From: a virus
Strand: one strand, 5' to 3'
DNA: 35,429 nt
IMG/VR virus record: IMGVR_UViG_3300023174_000388
Span: 1 to 35,429 of that record
Positions within the stretch are counted from its first letter, which is position 1, and each line of letters starts with the position of its first letter. Shown one piece after another: positions 22,371 to 31,158 of the stretch. Below the pieces are notes generated by a model that did not search any database, had not been told where the DNA came from, and worked only from the letters and a program-made list of their open reading frames with translations. The position numbers were made by a program, and so were the translations under genes.

Positions 22371-23042
22371 ATGTTTGGACAATTTTATAATAAAAATTTA
22401 AGAAAGCTGGTAGTAGGGTTTGGCTCACTATTCAACAATATAATCATCGAACATGCAAATCCCGATGGTGGCGATCCATTGCAAATTCGTGTACCAATAA
22501 CATATGCCCCACAGGAAAAATTTATTCGTCGTTTGTTGGAGCCATCTTCTATAACAGATACGACCAGAATTGAAACTCAACTTCCAAAGTTGAGCTATAT
22601 CATAACATCTATAGCTCCCGATCCAACTAGAAGAAGAAATAAATTTTCAGATGCAAATTCATTAAATCAAGTAAATGGTGTTTGCCAGGCAACGGGAAAA
22701 ACTATATTTCAAGAAGTTCCTGTAAATGTTAATTTATCTTTATACATCTATACCAGACATATAGATGATACTTTACAGATAGTGGAACAAATAATTCCAT
22801 ATTTTAATCCAGAACATTTTATCCAACTTGATATGAATGAAGTTCACAGTGGAGTAAATATTCCTATTATTATGACAGGAAATAGTATTAGTGAAAGATA
22901 TGATGGTGACTTAAGTACACGTAGAATTAATATTTCATCCATAAACTTTACCGCTAAATCTTTTATATTTGGTAAAGTCTTTGGAACAACAAATATTAAT
23001 TCTACAAATGTTGTTAATGAAATTGATTTTGGTTTAGATTAA
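22371..23042 (+). CDS. 15: Tail terminator gp15
   Basis: The product is 223 residues (T4 gp15: 272). Gp15 caps the finished tail tube and sheath and joins it to the neck. The segment IRVPITYAPQEKFIRRLLEP runs on to RIETQLPKLSYIITSIAPDP, then VNVNLSLYIYTRHIDDTLQI and VEQIIPYFNPEHF. This is the family's signature, including the 'v.vPi.ya..ek...r' and 'P...f.l.i......d...Q.vEqIlp.f.P' motifs. The start has an AAAGGA ribosome-binding site. It sits between gp14 and gp16, as in T4. Confidence 0.92.
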   Translation: MFGQFYNKNLRKLVVGFGSLFNNIIIEHANPDGGDPLQIRVPITYAPQEKFIRRLLEPSSITDTTRIETQLPKLSYIITSIAPDPTRRRNKFSDANSLNQVNGVCQATGKTIFQEVPVNVNLSLYIYTRHIDDTLQIVEQIIPYFNPEHFIQLDMNEVHSGVNIPIIMTGNSISERYDGDLSTRRINISSINFTAKSFIFGKVFGTTNINSTNVVNEIDFGLD

Positions 23043-23043
23043 T

Positions 23044-23487
23044 ATGAATATCAATAAAAATTTGGCTAACTTTTTTAATGTTCCTACTCCACCGGATAAG
23101 GAAAATAAATCCCTATCGGGCGGTACTTTTGATGTAAATAATTTTCAAAAAGATTATGAACAAGTACAAACCAATTTAAAAGAATTAATAGGAAGTGGTA
23201 ATGTAGCTCTTGAAAGTGCTTTAAAGGTAGCAACAGAATCAGATTCTCCACGAGCATTTGAAGTAGTTGCAATACTTTTAAAAACTATGGCAGACTTGAA
23301 TAACAATATGTTAGATGTGCACAAAAAAGCCAAAGACACAACATCTTCAAAAACAGAAATAAAACAAACAAACAATTCTGTATTTGTTGGATCAACCAAA
23401 GATCTGCAAAATTTATTAAATAAAGAACGAAGTACTGAAAAAAATGTGATTGAGGCAGAGGTAGTAAAGAATGAGCCTAAACAATAA
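23044..23487 (+). CDS. 16: Small terminase gp16
   Basis: The product is 147 residues (T4 gp16: 164). The small terminase recognises phage DNA, forms rings and stimulates the large subunit. The central helical hairpin NVALESALKVATESDSPRAF, followed by a VAILLKTMADLNNNMLDVHK segment, is the family's core ('a.e.a...a....prayEv...llk.la..n..ll.....'). A Lys/Glu-rich C-terminus follows. It overlaps the start of gp17 by 17 bases in a different frame, a coupling seen in many T4-like phages. Confidence 0.88.
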   Translation: MNINKNLANFFNVPTPPDKENKSLSGGTFDVNNFQKDYEQVQTNLKELIGSGNVALESALKVATESDSPRAFEVVAILLKTMADLNNNMLDVHKKAKDTTSSKTEIKQTNNSVFVGSTKDLQNLLNKERSTEKNVIEAEVVKNEPKQ

Positions 23488-25117
23488 TCAACAAGGTTAT
23501 AGAAATAATTCAAAATTAAAACCACCGGGCGTACAGCTTCAATATACCGAAGAACAGTTACGCGAATATGTAAAGTGTGCAAACGATCCGGTTTATTTTT
23601 GTAGTAAATATGTTAAAGTAAAAACACTTGATAAAGGTGTCATGCCTTTTGAGTTGTATGATTACCAACAAAAATTTGTAAAAACAATTCATGAAAATCG
23701 TTTTACCATTTCTAAGTGGCCTCGCCAATCTGGTAAATCTACATCAGTAATCGGTTATATTACACATTATGTTACTTTCAATCAATCCGTCAGCTGTGCA
23801 ATTCTCGCCAACAAACTAAAGACTGCAAAAGATGAATTGTTTGCAAAATTGCAATTAGCATATGAAAACTTACCACACTTTCTACAACAAGGTGTTGTAG
23901 AATGGAATAAGACCAGCTTTAAACTAGAAAATGGGTCTAGAGTCGTATGTGATGCAACTTCGTCTTCTGCTATCCGTGGTGGCTCTTATAATTTACTTCT
24001 ACTAGACGAGTATGCCTTCTTGCCCTCACATATTGCAGAAGAATTCTATTCATCCACCTATCCAACTATCTCGGCTGGTCTGACCACAAAACTTATTATT
24101 GTTTCTACTCCAAATGGAATGAATCATTTTCATAAACTTTGGGTAGATGCAAATCGTCCAGAAGGCCATAAACTAAAAAATAAGTTTGTTCCTATTGATG
24201 TAAGTTGGAGACAAGTTCCAATTACTCCCGGTGGTCCGCGAAGAGATGATGTATGGGCAGCAGAACAAATTGCCAATACCAGCGAAGAACAGTTTCAACA
24301 AGAATATGGTTGCAGCTTCTTAGGATCAGCAAATACTTTAATTTCATCGACCAAATTAAATGTACTTGCCCCAGAAGAATTCATAAGTGAAGACGCAGAT
24401 GGACTAAGACTATTTGTAGAACCTGATCCAGATAAAACATACTTCTTGCAGGCTGACGTATCACGTGGGCAGGGATCAGACTATTCTGCATTTACTGTGG
24501 TTGAAGGAACTGAAGCTCCATATAAAATTGTGGCCACATATCGAAATAATACAATCAGTCCTTTTAATTTTCCACAGATTATTAAAAAAGTTGGAGAAAA
24601 ATACAACAATGCTTATGTTCTTGTAGAAACCAATGACATTGGTGGCCAAGTATCAAATATTTTATACCAAGATTTAAATTATGAAAATTTACTCATGACC
24701 AGAATCAATGGAAGAAAAGGTCAAGTACTTTCACAGGGCTTTGCCCAAGGTAAAAGTGAAATGGGTTTGCGAACCACAGCTCAAACCAAAAAACTTGGAT
24801 GTGCCATATTAAAACGTCTTGTGGAAGAAGATAAAATACTTTTAAATGACGAAAGAATCATCCAAGAGTTAATGTCATTTGTTTCCAAATCAAATACCTA
24901 TAAAGCCGAAGATGGCCAACATGATGATTTAGTAATGACTTTGGTATTTTTTGCTTGGCTGACCAGACAGGAATATTATTCGGATTTAATAGAAACTTCT
25001 AAATTAAATTATGAAAATGCTCAAAAACCAGAAGATGACAATGTTTTGTTTATGGTAAATGACAAAGATGATGATGAAGAATTTTCGGATGGGAGCGTTG
25101 TTTGGTATCCTGTATAA
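23471..25117 (+). CDS. 17: Large terminase gp17
   Basis: The product is 548 residues (T4 gp17: 610). It is the packaging motor ATPase and headful nuclease. The ATPase part shows SKWPRQSGKST (Walker A, residues 81-91, Lys89), LLLLDEYAF (Walker B, 175-183) and VSTPNG (coupling motif, 211-216). The RNase-H-like nuclease part shows LQADVSRGQGSDYSAF with Asp329, VLVETNDIGGQV with Glu386, and GQHDDLVM with Asp485/Asp486, giving the acidic triad. The N-terminal adenine-binding region ELYDYQQKFV is present. The start ATG lies within gp16. All catalytic residues are intact. Confidence 0.97.
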   Translation: MSLNNNQQGYRNNSKLKPPGVQLQYTEEQLREYVKCANDPVYFCSKYVKVKTLDKGVMPFELYDYQQKFVKTIHENRFTISKWPRQSGKSTSVIGYITHYVTFNQSVSCAILANKLKTAKDELFAKLQLAYENLPHFLQQGVVEWNKTSFKLENGSRVVCDATSSSAIRGGSYNLLLLDEYAFLPSHIAEEFYSSTYPTISAGLTTKLIIVSTPNGMNHFHKLWVDANRPEGHKLKNKFVPIDVSWRQVPITPGGPRRDDVWAAEQIANTSEEQFQQEYGCSFLGSANTLISSTKLNVLAPEEFISEDADGLRLFVEPDPDKTYFLQADVSRGQGSDYSAFTVVEGTEAPYKIVATYRNNTISPFNFPQIIKKVGEKYNNAYVLVETNDIGGQVSNILYQDLNYENLLMTRINGRKGQVLSQGFAQGKSEMGLRTTAQTKKLGCAILKRLVEEDKILLNDERIIQELMSFVSKSNTYKAEDGQHDDLVMTLVFFAWLTRQEYYSDLIETSKLNYENAQKPEDDNVLFMVNDKDDDEEFSDGSVVWYPV

Positions 25118-25122
25118 AAAAA

Positions 25123-25130
25123 TCTAAATA
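25123..25130 (+). promoter_or_regulatory. Late-type promoter TCTAAATA before the sheath gene
   Basis: TCTAAATA lies 22 bases before the gp18 ATG. The predicted start near 25136 leaves a leader of about 17 bases containing AAAAGG, so this promoter has a normal ribosome-binding site, unlike the abutting ones. Confidence 0.6.
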
Positions 25131-25152
25131 ATTAAGATAAAAAAGGTTCAAA

Positions 25153-26454
25153 ATGCCCAATCCATCTCTAAGTTCCTTTACAAATAGCAACCAGTATCAA
25201 ACTGAAACCGCACTCAATCCTCTTATTGCTGGTATTATTGCCGGTTCTACGTTCAATCAACCAGCTTTTAGCGGCCAAAATGGTGCTGCAGAAAAGGATC
25301 CAGGTGGACTTTTTGGATGGTTAGTATACTCCAGAGCAACAAAATATTCACCCGCTCGCGGAACCACCGCAGACACATACATTGCTTATACCAATCCCAA
25401 TGATCTTGTATCCGATCTTAACCAATTGGGTGGTATTACATACTGCTTAGTTTCTGATACAACCCAAGGTGGTACTTACGGAATATTTAAAAATGGTGGT
25501 GCAGGATACCTTAGTTCTTTGACTCCCGGCACAGATTTCCTCTATGCCGTCAATTATCTGGCATACGGTGGTATTCTTGTAGTTGCTGGTACTACTGGTG
25601 GATTAAACAAATATGAAACTGACAACAATACCACTTTGGATGTATTCTTTGGTAGCACAGCAAGTTCTGGAGCAGTTACATGGTTATTGAATAAACCATA
25701 TACAACTGCCATATTCCCATCTGTCGCAGACAGTACTGGAACAGTTGGATCTGGATATTCTATGGCACCTTATGCTACTTTATTACCCGGAGCCCCAGTA
25801 AGTGCTGGATCAACTTTTGCGAGTAGAATGTTTAATGTATGTGGATTGAAAAATGTAACAGATTTAGGAACAGATTCTGTTGCAGCAAACACAAAAATTA
25901 CATATACAATATCTGCTGTATCAGATGTAGCTGGCGCATTTAATAGAACAAAAGATAGAAATGAACTGTATCTAAGCGTTGCTGGATTGAGTCGTTCTAC
26001 TGTTCTTAATGGATCCATTTCAAATTCTATTAAATGGGATGATATTACAACCAAAAACACTTTAAGAACAAATAGAGTAAATTTCTTTGTCACCTATACA
26101 CCCCCGTTCTTGGGCCAAGATTTAGTTGGTGCTACTGCGGGAACTTCAACAACAATCTTAATAGATGAAAGAATTGGACCTGCCAGATTAAAGATGGCAG
26201 TCACAAATGATGTAACAAACATTACATTGAAATATTTGTATCTAGTAAACAACGCAACAACAAGAAGTAATTTGAGCTCAGAAATTTCTGTATATCTTGA
26301 AAAATATGCAGCATATCTTGACAATACAAAAACTCAAATTATCTGTGACTCTACAAATAATATTGACAATGCACAAGCATTGAATGTAACTGTAATACTA
26401 AAACCAATATTGAGTACCGAATCACTATCTGTAACCGTAAATCTAGTTGCTTAA
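25153..26454 (+). CDS. 18: Tail sheath protein gp18 (short form)
   Basis: The product is 433 residues, against 659 in T4 gp18. Identity rests on the C-terminal sheath domain: TLKYLYLVNNATTRSNLSSE, followed by a helix ISVYLEKYAAYLDN, then CDSTNNIDNAQALNVTVILK, and the final strand SLSVTVNLVA, in the order used by contractile sheaths for the interlocking arms. Its place directly before gp19 confirms it. The outer decorative domains of T4 gp18 appear to be missing, leaving a minimal sheath like those of simpler myophages. It has its own late promoter. Confidence 0.88.
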   Translation: MPNPSLSSFTNSNQYQTETALNPLIAGIIAGSTFNQPAFSGQNGAAEKDPGGLFGWLVYSRATKYSPARGTTADTYIAYTNPNDLVSDLNQLGGITYCLVSDTTQGGTYGIFKNGGAGYLSSLTPGTDFLYAVNYLAYGGILVVAGTTGGLNKYETDNNTTLDVFFGSTASSGAVTWLLNKPYTTAIFPSVADSTGTVGSGYSMAPYATLLPGAPVSAGSTFASRMFNVCGLKNVTDLGTDSVAANTKITYTISAVSDVAGAFNRTKDRNELYLSVAGLSRSTVLNGSISNSIKWDDITTKNTLRTNRVNFFVTYTPPFLGQDLVGATAGTSTTILIDERIGPARLKMAVTNDVTNITLKYLYLVNNATTRSNLSSEISVYLEKYAAYLDNTKTQIICDSTNNIDNAQALNVTVILKPILSTESLSVTVNLVA

Positions 26455-26460
26455 TAACAT

Positions 26461-27000
26461 ATGCCATCACCATCAAAAAATAGTATAACAAATTTTAAAC
26501 AAGGTTTCAATGGTGGAACCAGGGCTAATCGTTTTGAAGCTCGCATAGTTGATGGCTGGCCTGGAATGGCTCCAGATGCAAACGATACAACATTTAAAAT
26601 AGTTGCTGCACAACTTCCAATGGCACAGTTAAATACTATTACTATTCCATATAGAGGAAGACCTGTTAATTATGCTGGAGATAGACAATATTCTCCGTGG
26701 CCAATTACAGTATATGACGACAGCAATAAAAATAATTTATGGAGAGCATTTAATAGGTGGAAAGAACTATTAGATGGACATAAAACTCACAAAAGCCAAG
26801 ACTATACTTATGCAACTTTGCAAAAAACATGGCGAATCAAACAATATGATAATAATGGAAACAGTATTCGGGAAATTCAATTGCAAAAATGTTGGCCATC
26901 TGTAGTAAGTCAAATAGATTTAAACATGGGTTCCACTGATTTGGTTTCATTTACAGTGCAATTAGTCTTTGATAAGCTTAATTTTATCAAAGGAATATAA
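26461..27000 (+). CDS. 19: Tail tube protein gp19
   Basis: The product is 179 residues (T4 gp19: 163). It polymerises as hexameric rings to form the inner tube. The N-terminus SITNFKQGFNGGTRANRFEA is the family's signature, followed by a loop ending QLPMAQLNTITIPYRGRPVN. Next come PWPITVYDDSNKNNLWRAFN with a helix, and a C-terminal LQKCWPSVVSQIDLNMGSTD strand set. It is preceded by the sheath gene and followed after 2 bases by a paralogue. Confidence 0.93.
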   Translation: MPSPSKNSITNFKQGFNGGTRANRFEARIVDGWPGMAPDANDTTFKIVAAQLPMAQLNTITIPYRGRPVNYAGDRQYSPWPITVYDDSNKNNLWRAFNRWKELLDGHKTHKSQDYTYATLQKTWRIKQYDNNGNSIREIQLQKCWPSVVSQIDLNMGSTDLVSFTVQLVFDKLNFIKGI

Positions 27001-27002
27001 TA

Positions 27003-27611
27003 ATGACAATCACTGATTTTAAAACAAATTTTCAAGGTGGTTCACGCGCAAACAGATTTTACATTGAAGGAGATATTCCAACATTTTCTTCGGTAGCTGG
27101 TTCTGTAACTTCTAAAGCAGCATTTACTAAATTTCATGTAAGATCTACTATGATTCCTCAATTATCAAGTAAGACTCTTTCTTATGATTATTTTGGAAGA
27201 AAATATCATTATCCTGGTGAAAAAGATTACGGAACATGGTCTTTTACTGTATTAGATGACAATACATCAATAGAAGGCGATTTGTGGAAAAAATTTCATC
27301 AATGGCAAGATGCTATTAATAACCACGATAATAATAAATCTTTTCAGGCAACTGGAGTAGCTGGCACTGCCACTGCAGATAGTGCCAAATATAAAGCAAT
27401 AAATTGGAGAATTAACCATTTACATCTTGATGGCGAATCTCAAAATTCTTTAAAAACTTTTATCATGCATGGGTGCTGGCCAACTGCAATCCAACCAATA
27501 AGCTTTAATATGGCCAATCCAAATTCGTTAAATAGCTTTGTGGTTATAATGGTTTATGATTACATTGAACTTCTTGACAGTTCTGGTACATATATAACCA
27601 AACAAAATTAA
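27003..27611 (+). CDS. Second tail-tube protein (gp19 paralogue)
   Basis: The product is 202 residues. It shares the order of gp19: TITDFKTNFQGGSRANRFYI, then STMIPQLSSKTLSYDYFGRK, TWSFTVLDDNTSIEGDLWKK with HQWQDAIN, and MHGCWPTAIQPISFNMANPN with a final strand. Divergence and an inserted Gly/Ala loop (VAGTATADSAKYK) set it apart from gp19. It may form a special ring at the baseplate or neck end, or mix with gp19. It lies between gp19 and gp20, in the same direction. Confidence 0.85.
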   Translation: MTITDFKTNFQGGSRANRFYIEGDIPTFSSVAGSVTSKAAFTKFHVRSTMIPQLSSKTLSYDYFGRKYHYPGEKDYGTWSFTVLDDNTSIEGDLWKKFHQWQDAINNHDNNKSFQATGVAGTATADSAKYKAINWRINHLHLDGESQNSLKTFIMHGCWPTAIQPISFNMANPNSLNSFVVIMVYDYIELLDSSGTYITKQN

Positions 27612-27631
27612 ATTTATATTAGGAAAACACA

Positions 27632-29182
27632 ATGGAGATAGAACTTTTTGGATTTGAATTTGGTAAAAAAAAGGAAGATAAGTCGGCTAGAGTTGATAAA
27701 GCCATTCAATCCTTTACCGCTCCAGAAATCTTTGATGGTACAGTAACTGTCGAAGCAGGCGGTTTCTTTGGAACCGCTTTGGATTATGCTGCCAATCTTC
27801 GTGATGAAAATGCTTCTGTAATACAATACAGAAACATGTCAATGTATCCAGAAGTTGATAATGCAATTGATGAGATTATAAATGCGTCAATTGTTCCCGG
27901 TTTAGATAGAAAAGTAGTAAAATTAGATCTTAAAGATCTTCCCATTTCTGAACCAATCAAGTTTAAAATACACAAAGAATTTGATAAAATTCTTCATCTA
28001 TTGGATTTTAATGGAAAAAGTTATGAAATTTTTAGACGCTGGTACATAGATTCAAAAATATTTTATAACTTAACAATTGACAAAGATCTTCCAAATGAAG
28101 GCATAAAAGAAATTCTTCCAATTGATCCTTTAAAGGTTAAAAAGGTTCGTAAAGTTAATAAAGAAATGTCCAGCATAAATGGACAAAGTGTATCTACTAT
28201 CAAAGATATTGAAGAGTATTATCTTTACACCAATACTGATAAAGAATCATATATGATGACTGGCCCTGGTGGGCTTCATCTTTCTTTAGATAGCGTAGTA
28301 TACGTACCATCTGGTGTAGTTGATTTGAATACCAAAAGAGTAATTGGTTATCTTCATAAAGCAATCAGACCACTAAACATGTTGAGACAACTAGAAGATG
28401 CTCTTCTAGTTTACCGCATTGCCCGTGCACCCGAACGTAGAGTATTCTATGTTGACGTTGGCCAGCTGCCAAAACAAAAGGCAGAACAATACATGCGCGA
28501 TATGATGAGCCGATTCAGAAATCGTGTCATTTATAATCAAGCAACTGGTGAAATTCGTGATGATAGACATCATCTTTCCGTTCTAGAAGATTACTGGTTA
28601 CCACGTAGAGAAGGTTCTCGTGGAACTGAAATCACCACTTTGCCTGGATTGCAATCTACTTCTCAAATTGAAGACGTTGAGTTTTTCAAAAAGAAACTAT
28701 ATCATTCACTAAATGTTCCAGTAAGTCGCTTGACTTCAGAATCAACCGGATTCAATATGGGACGTTCAGTAGAAATTACAAGAGAAGAAGTAAAGTTTTA
28801 TAAATTCATAGAACGTCTTCGTCATCAATTCACAAAATTATTCTTAGATCTGTTAAGAGTTCAATTGCTTCTAAAAGGTGTAATGACCGATGAAGATTGG
28901 ACTGAGTTAAGAAATGAATTAAAGATTGTTTTCAATACCGATAACTATTTTGTAGATTTAAAAGAATCTGAAATATTGGCGGAACGCATGAAAATTCTGT
29001 CTCTTGTTCAACCATATATTGGTCAATATTATTCAACAGAATATATTCGTAAAAATATACTAAAACAAACTGAAGAAGAAATGCGCATTCTGGATCAACA
29101 AATGCAGGTTGATCGTCAAAGAATACAAGCTGAACAAATGGCAATGATGGCACAACAGCAAGCAGGACAACCACCTCAATGA
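27632..29182 (+). CDS. 20: Portal protein gp20
   Basis: The product is 516 residues (T4 gp20: 524). It forms the dodecameric portal at one capsid vertex and is the entry and exit channel for DNA. Family segments are YPEVDNAIDEIINASIV, LHLLDFNGKSYEIFRRWYID with SKIFYN, LPIDPLKVKKVRKV-type strands, LEDALLVYRIARAPERRVFY with VDVGQLPK, and the tunnel-loop region KKLYHSLNVPVSRLTSES with MGRSVEITREEVKF. The C-terminal helix ends in a Gln-rich stretch (QQAGQPPQ). The ribosome-binding site is TTAGGAAAAC. The stop overlaps the next start by 4 bases. Confidence 0.96.
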   Translation: MEIELFGFEFGKKKEDKSARVDKAIQSFTAPEIFDGTVTVEAGGFFGTALDYAANLRDENASVIQYRNMSMYPEVDNAIDEIINASIVPGLDRKVVKLDLKDLPISEPIKFKIHKEFDKILHLLDFNGKSYEIFRRWYIDSKIFYNLTIDKDLPNEGIKEILPIDPLKVKKVRKVNKEMSSINGQSVSTIKDIEEYYLYTNTDKESYMMTGPGGLHLSLDSVVYVPSGVVDLNTKRVIGYLHKAIRPLNMLRQLEDALLVYRIARAPERRVFYVDVGQLPKQKAEQYMRDMMSRFRNRVIYNQATGEIRDDRHHLSVLEDYWLPRREGSRGTEITTLPGLQSTSQIEDVEFFKKKLYHSLNVPVSRLTSESTGFNMGRSVEITREEVKFYKFIERLRHQFTKLFLDLLRVQLLLKGVMTDEDWTELRNELKIVFNTDNYFVDLKESEILAERMKILSLVQPYIGQYYSTEYIRKNILKQTEEEMRILDQQMQVDRQRIQAEQMAMMAQQQAGQPPQ

Positions 29183-29592
29183 GTACTTTAAACAAAACAC
29201 TATTAAAAAATGGATTAAAAGGTTTGGCAAACCTTGAAGAAGATTATTTTAAAGAAAATATTACTCATGCTCTGGCATTAAAACTCAATGAATCTATTGA
29301 CAACACTTATAAAGAATGCTCTAAAAAGCTATTATATCAATACGAATATACCAAAGAATCTAATGAATTAAGAGAATTTGTTGAATTTGTTAAAGGATTT
29401 AAGCCTGGAAAATATGAATTTAAAAATTATAGTGTTCTAAATATTACTGAATCTGATATGGACGCAATAAAAAATTTGTTTGAAGCATTAGGTTCAGAAA
29501 ATAGACAAAAGATGGTTGAAGAAATCTTTACAGATCCCGTTAATTTCCAAACTCATATTGAATTTTACAACCAATCTAAAGGACTCATATAA
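29179..29592 (+). CDS. Prohead core-type protein (gp67/gp68 position)
   Basis: The product is 137 residues, mostly helical and charged (MSTLNKTLLKNGLKGLANLE, then KENITHALALKLNESIDNTY and FVEFVKGFKPGKYEFKN). In T4 two core genes, 67 and 68, lie between 20 and 21, and this gene holds that position. No residue signature allows assignment to either one. It couples to gp20 through an ATGA overlap and to the next small gene through a TAATG overlap, so its level is probably tied to the portal. The role as an internal scaffold component is by position. Confidence 0.6.
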   Translation: MSTLNKTLLKNGLKGLANLEEDYFKENITHALALKLNESIDNTYKECSKKLLYQYEYTKESNELREFVEFVKGFKPGKYEFKNYSVLNITESDMDAIKNLFEALGSENRQKMVEEIFTDPVNFQTHIEFYNQSKGLI

Positions 29593-29753
29593 TGAAGAAT
29601 CAAACCAGACAAATTATCAAAAATGTAATTGAAGAAAATGCAGTTGCATTCAAAGAAAATACAGCAAAGCTAATGTACTCCAAAGTCAAGGATCGCCTTG
29701 AAGAAGAATACAAGACTGTTTCGCAAAACATTTTAAAACCAAGAACCAAATGA
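29592..29753 (+). CDS. Small prohead core-like protein
   Basis: A 53-residue gene lies between the previous gene and gp21, sharing bases with both (TAATG at its start and ATGA at its end). The product MKNQTRQIIKNVIEENAVAF, continuing KENTAKLMYSKVKDRLEEEY and ending ILKPRTK, is a single charged amphipathic helix. Similar short helical genes occur before gp21 in cyanophage-like T4 relatives, where they are annotated as capsid core or scaffold. The tight overlaps on both sides strongly support that it is translated. Confidence 0.75.
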   Translation: MKNQTRQIIKNVIEENAVAFKENTAKLMYSKVKDRLEEEYKTVSQNILKPRTK

Positions 29754-30394
29754 AGCTAATAACCGAAATCAACGAAGATATTAAGTATATCAAAGAGAAC
29801 ACCGGAAACGGTGATAAGGCTTATTTCATCGAAGGTATCTTTATGCAAGCCAGCGTAAAGAATCGTAATGGAAGAGTATATCCTCAAGGTATTCTTGTAA
29901 ATGAATGCAAAAGATATATTAAAGAATATGTTGATAAAGGCCGTGCTCTTGGTGAACTAAACCACCCAACTGGTCCAACTGTCAATCTTGATCGTGTTTC
30001 GCACATCGTCAAGGAACTTCATGAAGATGGCAATACCATTTACGGTAAGGCTAAGATCATGGATACCCCAATGGGCCGCATCGTAAAGAACCTAATTGAA
30101 GAAGGTGCCCAACTTGGTGTATCTACCCGTGGAATGGGTTCTTTAAAGACCAAGAATGGTTATCAAGAAGTTCAAGAAGATTTTATGCTTGCTGCAGTCG
30201 ATATTGTAGCAGATCCTTCTGCCCCCAATGCTTTTGTAAATGGAATCATGGAAGGAAAAGAATGGATCTATGAAAATAATTCTTGGTCTGAAAGAAATAC
30301 GGAAGAAGCAAAAAAAATAATTAAACGTTCAAGTGGAAAAAATCTAGACAAGAATATTGTCAGTTTGTTTAATCAATATTTCAGAAACATCTAA
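29750..30394 (+). CDS. 21: Prohead core protease gp21
   Basis: The product is 214 residues (T4 gp21: 212). It is the serine protease that digests the scaffold and trims capsid proteins at Leu/Ile-X-Glu sites. The family's catalytic segments are visible: GELNHPTGPTVNLDRVSHIV with His72, and LGVSTRGMGSL with Ser125, followed by AAVDIVADPSAPNAFVNG, which has the conserved Asp-Pro-Ser. The N-terminal strand MQASVKNRNGRVYPQGIL is also typical. The C-terminal 50 residues probably form the autoinhibitory tail. The start overlaps the small core gene by 4 bases. Confidence 0.95.
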   Translation: MKLITEINEDIKYIKENTGNGDKAYFIEGIFMQASVKNRNGRVYPQGILVNECKRYIKEYVDKGRALGELNHPTGPTVNLDRVSHIVKELHEDGNTIYGKAKIMDTPMGRIVKNLIEEGAQLGVSTRGMGSLKTKNGYQEVQEDFMLAAVDIVADPSAPNAFVNGIMEGKEWIYENNSWSERNTEEAKKIIKRSSGKNLDKNIVSLFNQYFRNI

Positions 30395-31113
30395 TGAGAA
30401 AAGAACTGTCCGAATCTGTTAAAATGAGTTTGATTCAAATTTTGAATCAAAATATTCGTTTGGATGAAGCTGCAAAATCTCAAGAAAAAGATGAAGACGA
30501 AGATACGGAAAATGGAACTCCATACAACGGTTTAATAAAACGTCCAGGAATAGATACACCCGGAACCGGAATGCCTTCTGGTATTCCAGAACGTAAAGAC
30601 AAAACAATTCCAAGCAACAAGTCTTTAGACTGGAATGATGTTTTGATGGGAAAACAATCTAAAATGTTGGACATGGATCCCACAAAAGCTCTTGGATTGG
30701 CTGCGGGTGGCAAGCTTGCAGGATTTGCTGGACGAGCTTTAGGGTCAGCAGGTGCACAAGCGGTAACTAATATGTTTGGTGGCAAAAAGGGTATTGCAAA
30801 ATTAGGTGGAGGGCTTGGTGATATATTTAATAAAGTTGCAAGTGATATAGAAACTTTGAGCGGTGGTCCTGGAATGGAAGCTCAAATTGGAGATATAGCC
30901 CGTGCGCAAGTTGCTAATCGTTGGCAAGGTGCTGGTTACACACCACAAGATGGATGGTTCCGACCATTGGCCCCACAAACTGGTGTCAAACCAATTGAAC
31001 CAGAAACAGCCGAAGAAACTGCAGCAAAAACAAGAGCAGCAAGACAAGCAAGAATTCAAGATGTTAAACTTTCACAGGCAGAAAATAAATATGGATTGCC
31101 TCCATTAACTTAA
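30394..31113 (+). CDS. Extra gene between gp21 and gp22, probable internal head protein
   Basis: The product is 239 residues with no counterpart at this place in T4. Residues 1-25 are helical and end RLDEAAKS, a good match to the gp21 cleavage rule (Leu-X-Glu then small residue). An acidic, Pro/Gly-rich linker follows (EDEDTENG, IPERKD). Residues 95-145 are a Gly/Ala-rich, weakly hydrophobic stretch (LGLAAGGKLAGFAGRALGSA) that could insert in a membrane or pack in the head. The C-terminus has a Gln/Ala/Arg helix. The start overlaps the gp21 stop (TAATG). The position and the putative cleavage site suggest a processed prohead protein; the function is unknown. Confidence 0.6.
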   Translation: MRKELSESVKMSLIQILNQNIRLDEAAKSQEKDEDEDTENGTPYNGLIKRPGIDTPGTGMPSGIPERKDKTIPSNKSLDWNDVLMGKQSKMLDMDPTKALGLAAGGKLAGFAGRALGSAGAQAVTNMFGGKKGIAKLGGGLGDIFNKVASDIETLSGGPGMEAQIGDIARAQVANRWQGAGYTPQDGWFRPLAPQTGVKPIEPETAEETAAKTRAARQARIQDVKLSQAENKYGLPPLT

Positions 31114-31125
31114 AAATTAATTTAC

Positions 31126-31133
31126 TCTAAATA
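31126..31133 (+). promoter_or_regulatory. Late-type promoter TCTAAATA before gp22
   Basis: TCTAAATA is 25 bases before the gp22 ATG. The predicted start near 31139 leaves a leader of about 20 bases carrying AAGGA. It would give the scaffold and capsid genes extra expression. Confidence 0.6.
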
Positions 31134-31158
31134 ATAAAAGATCAAGGATCATTGACAA

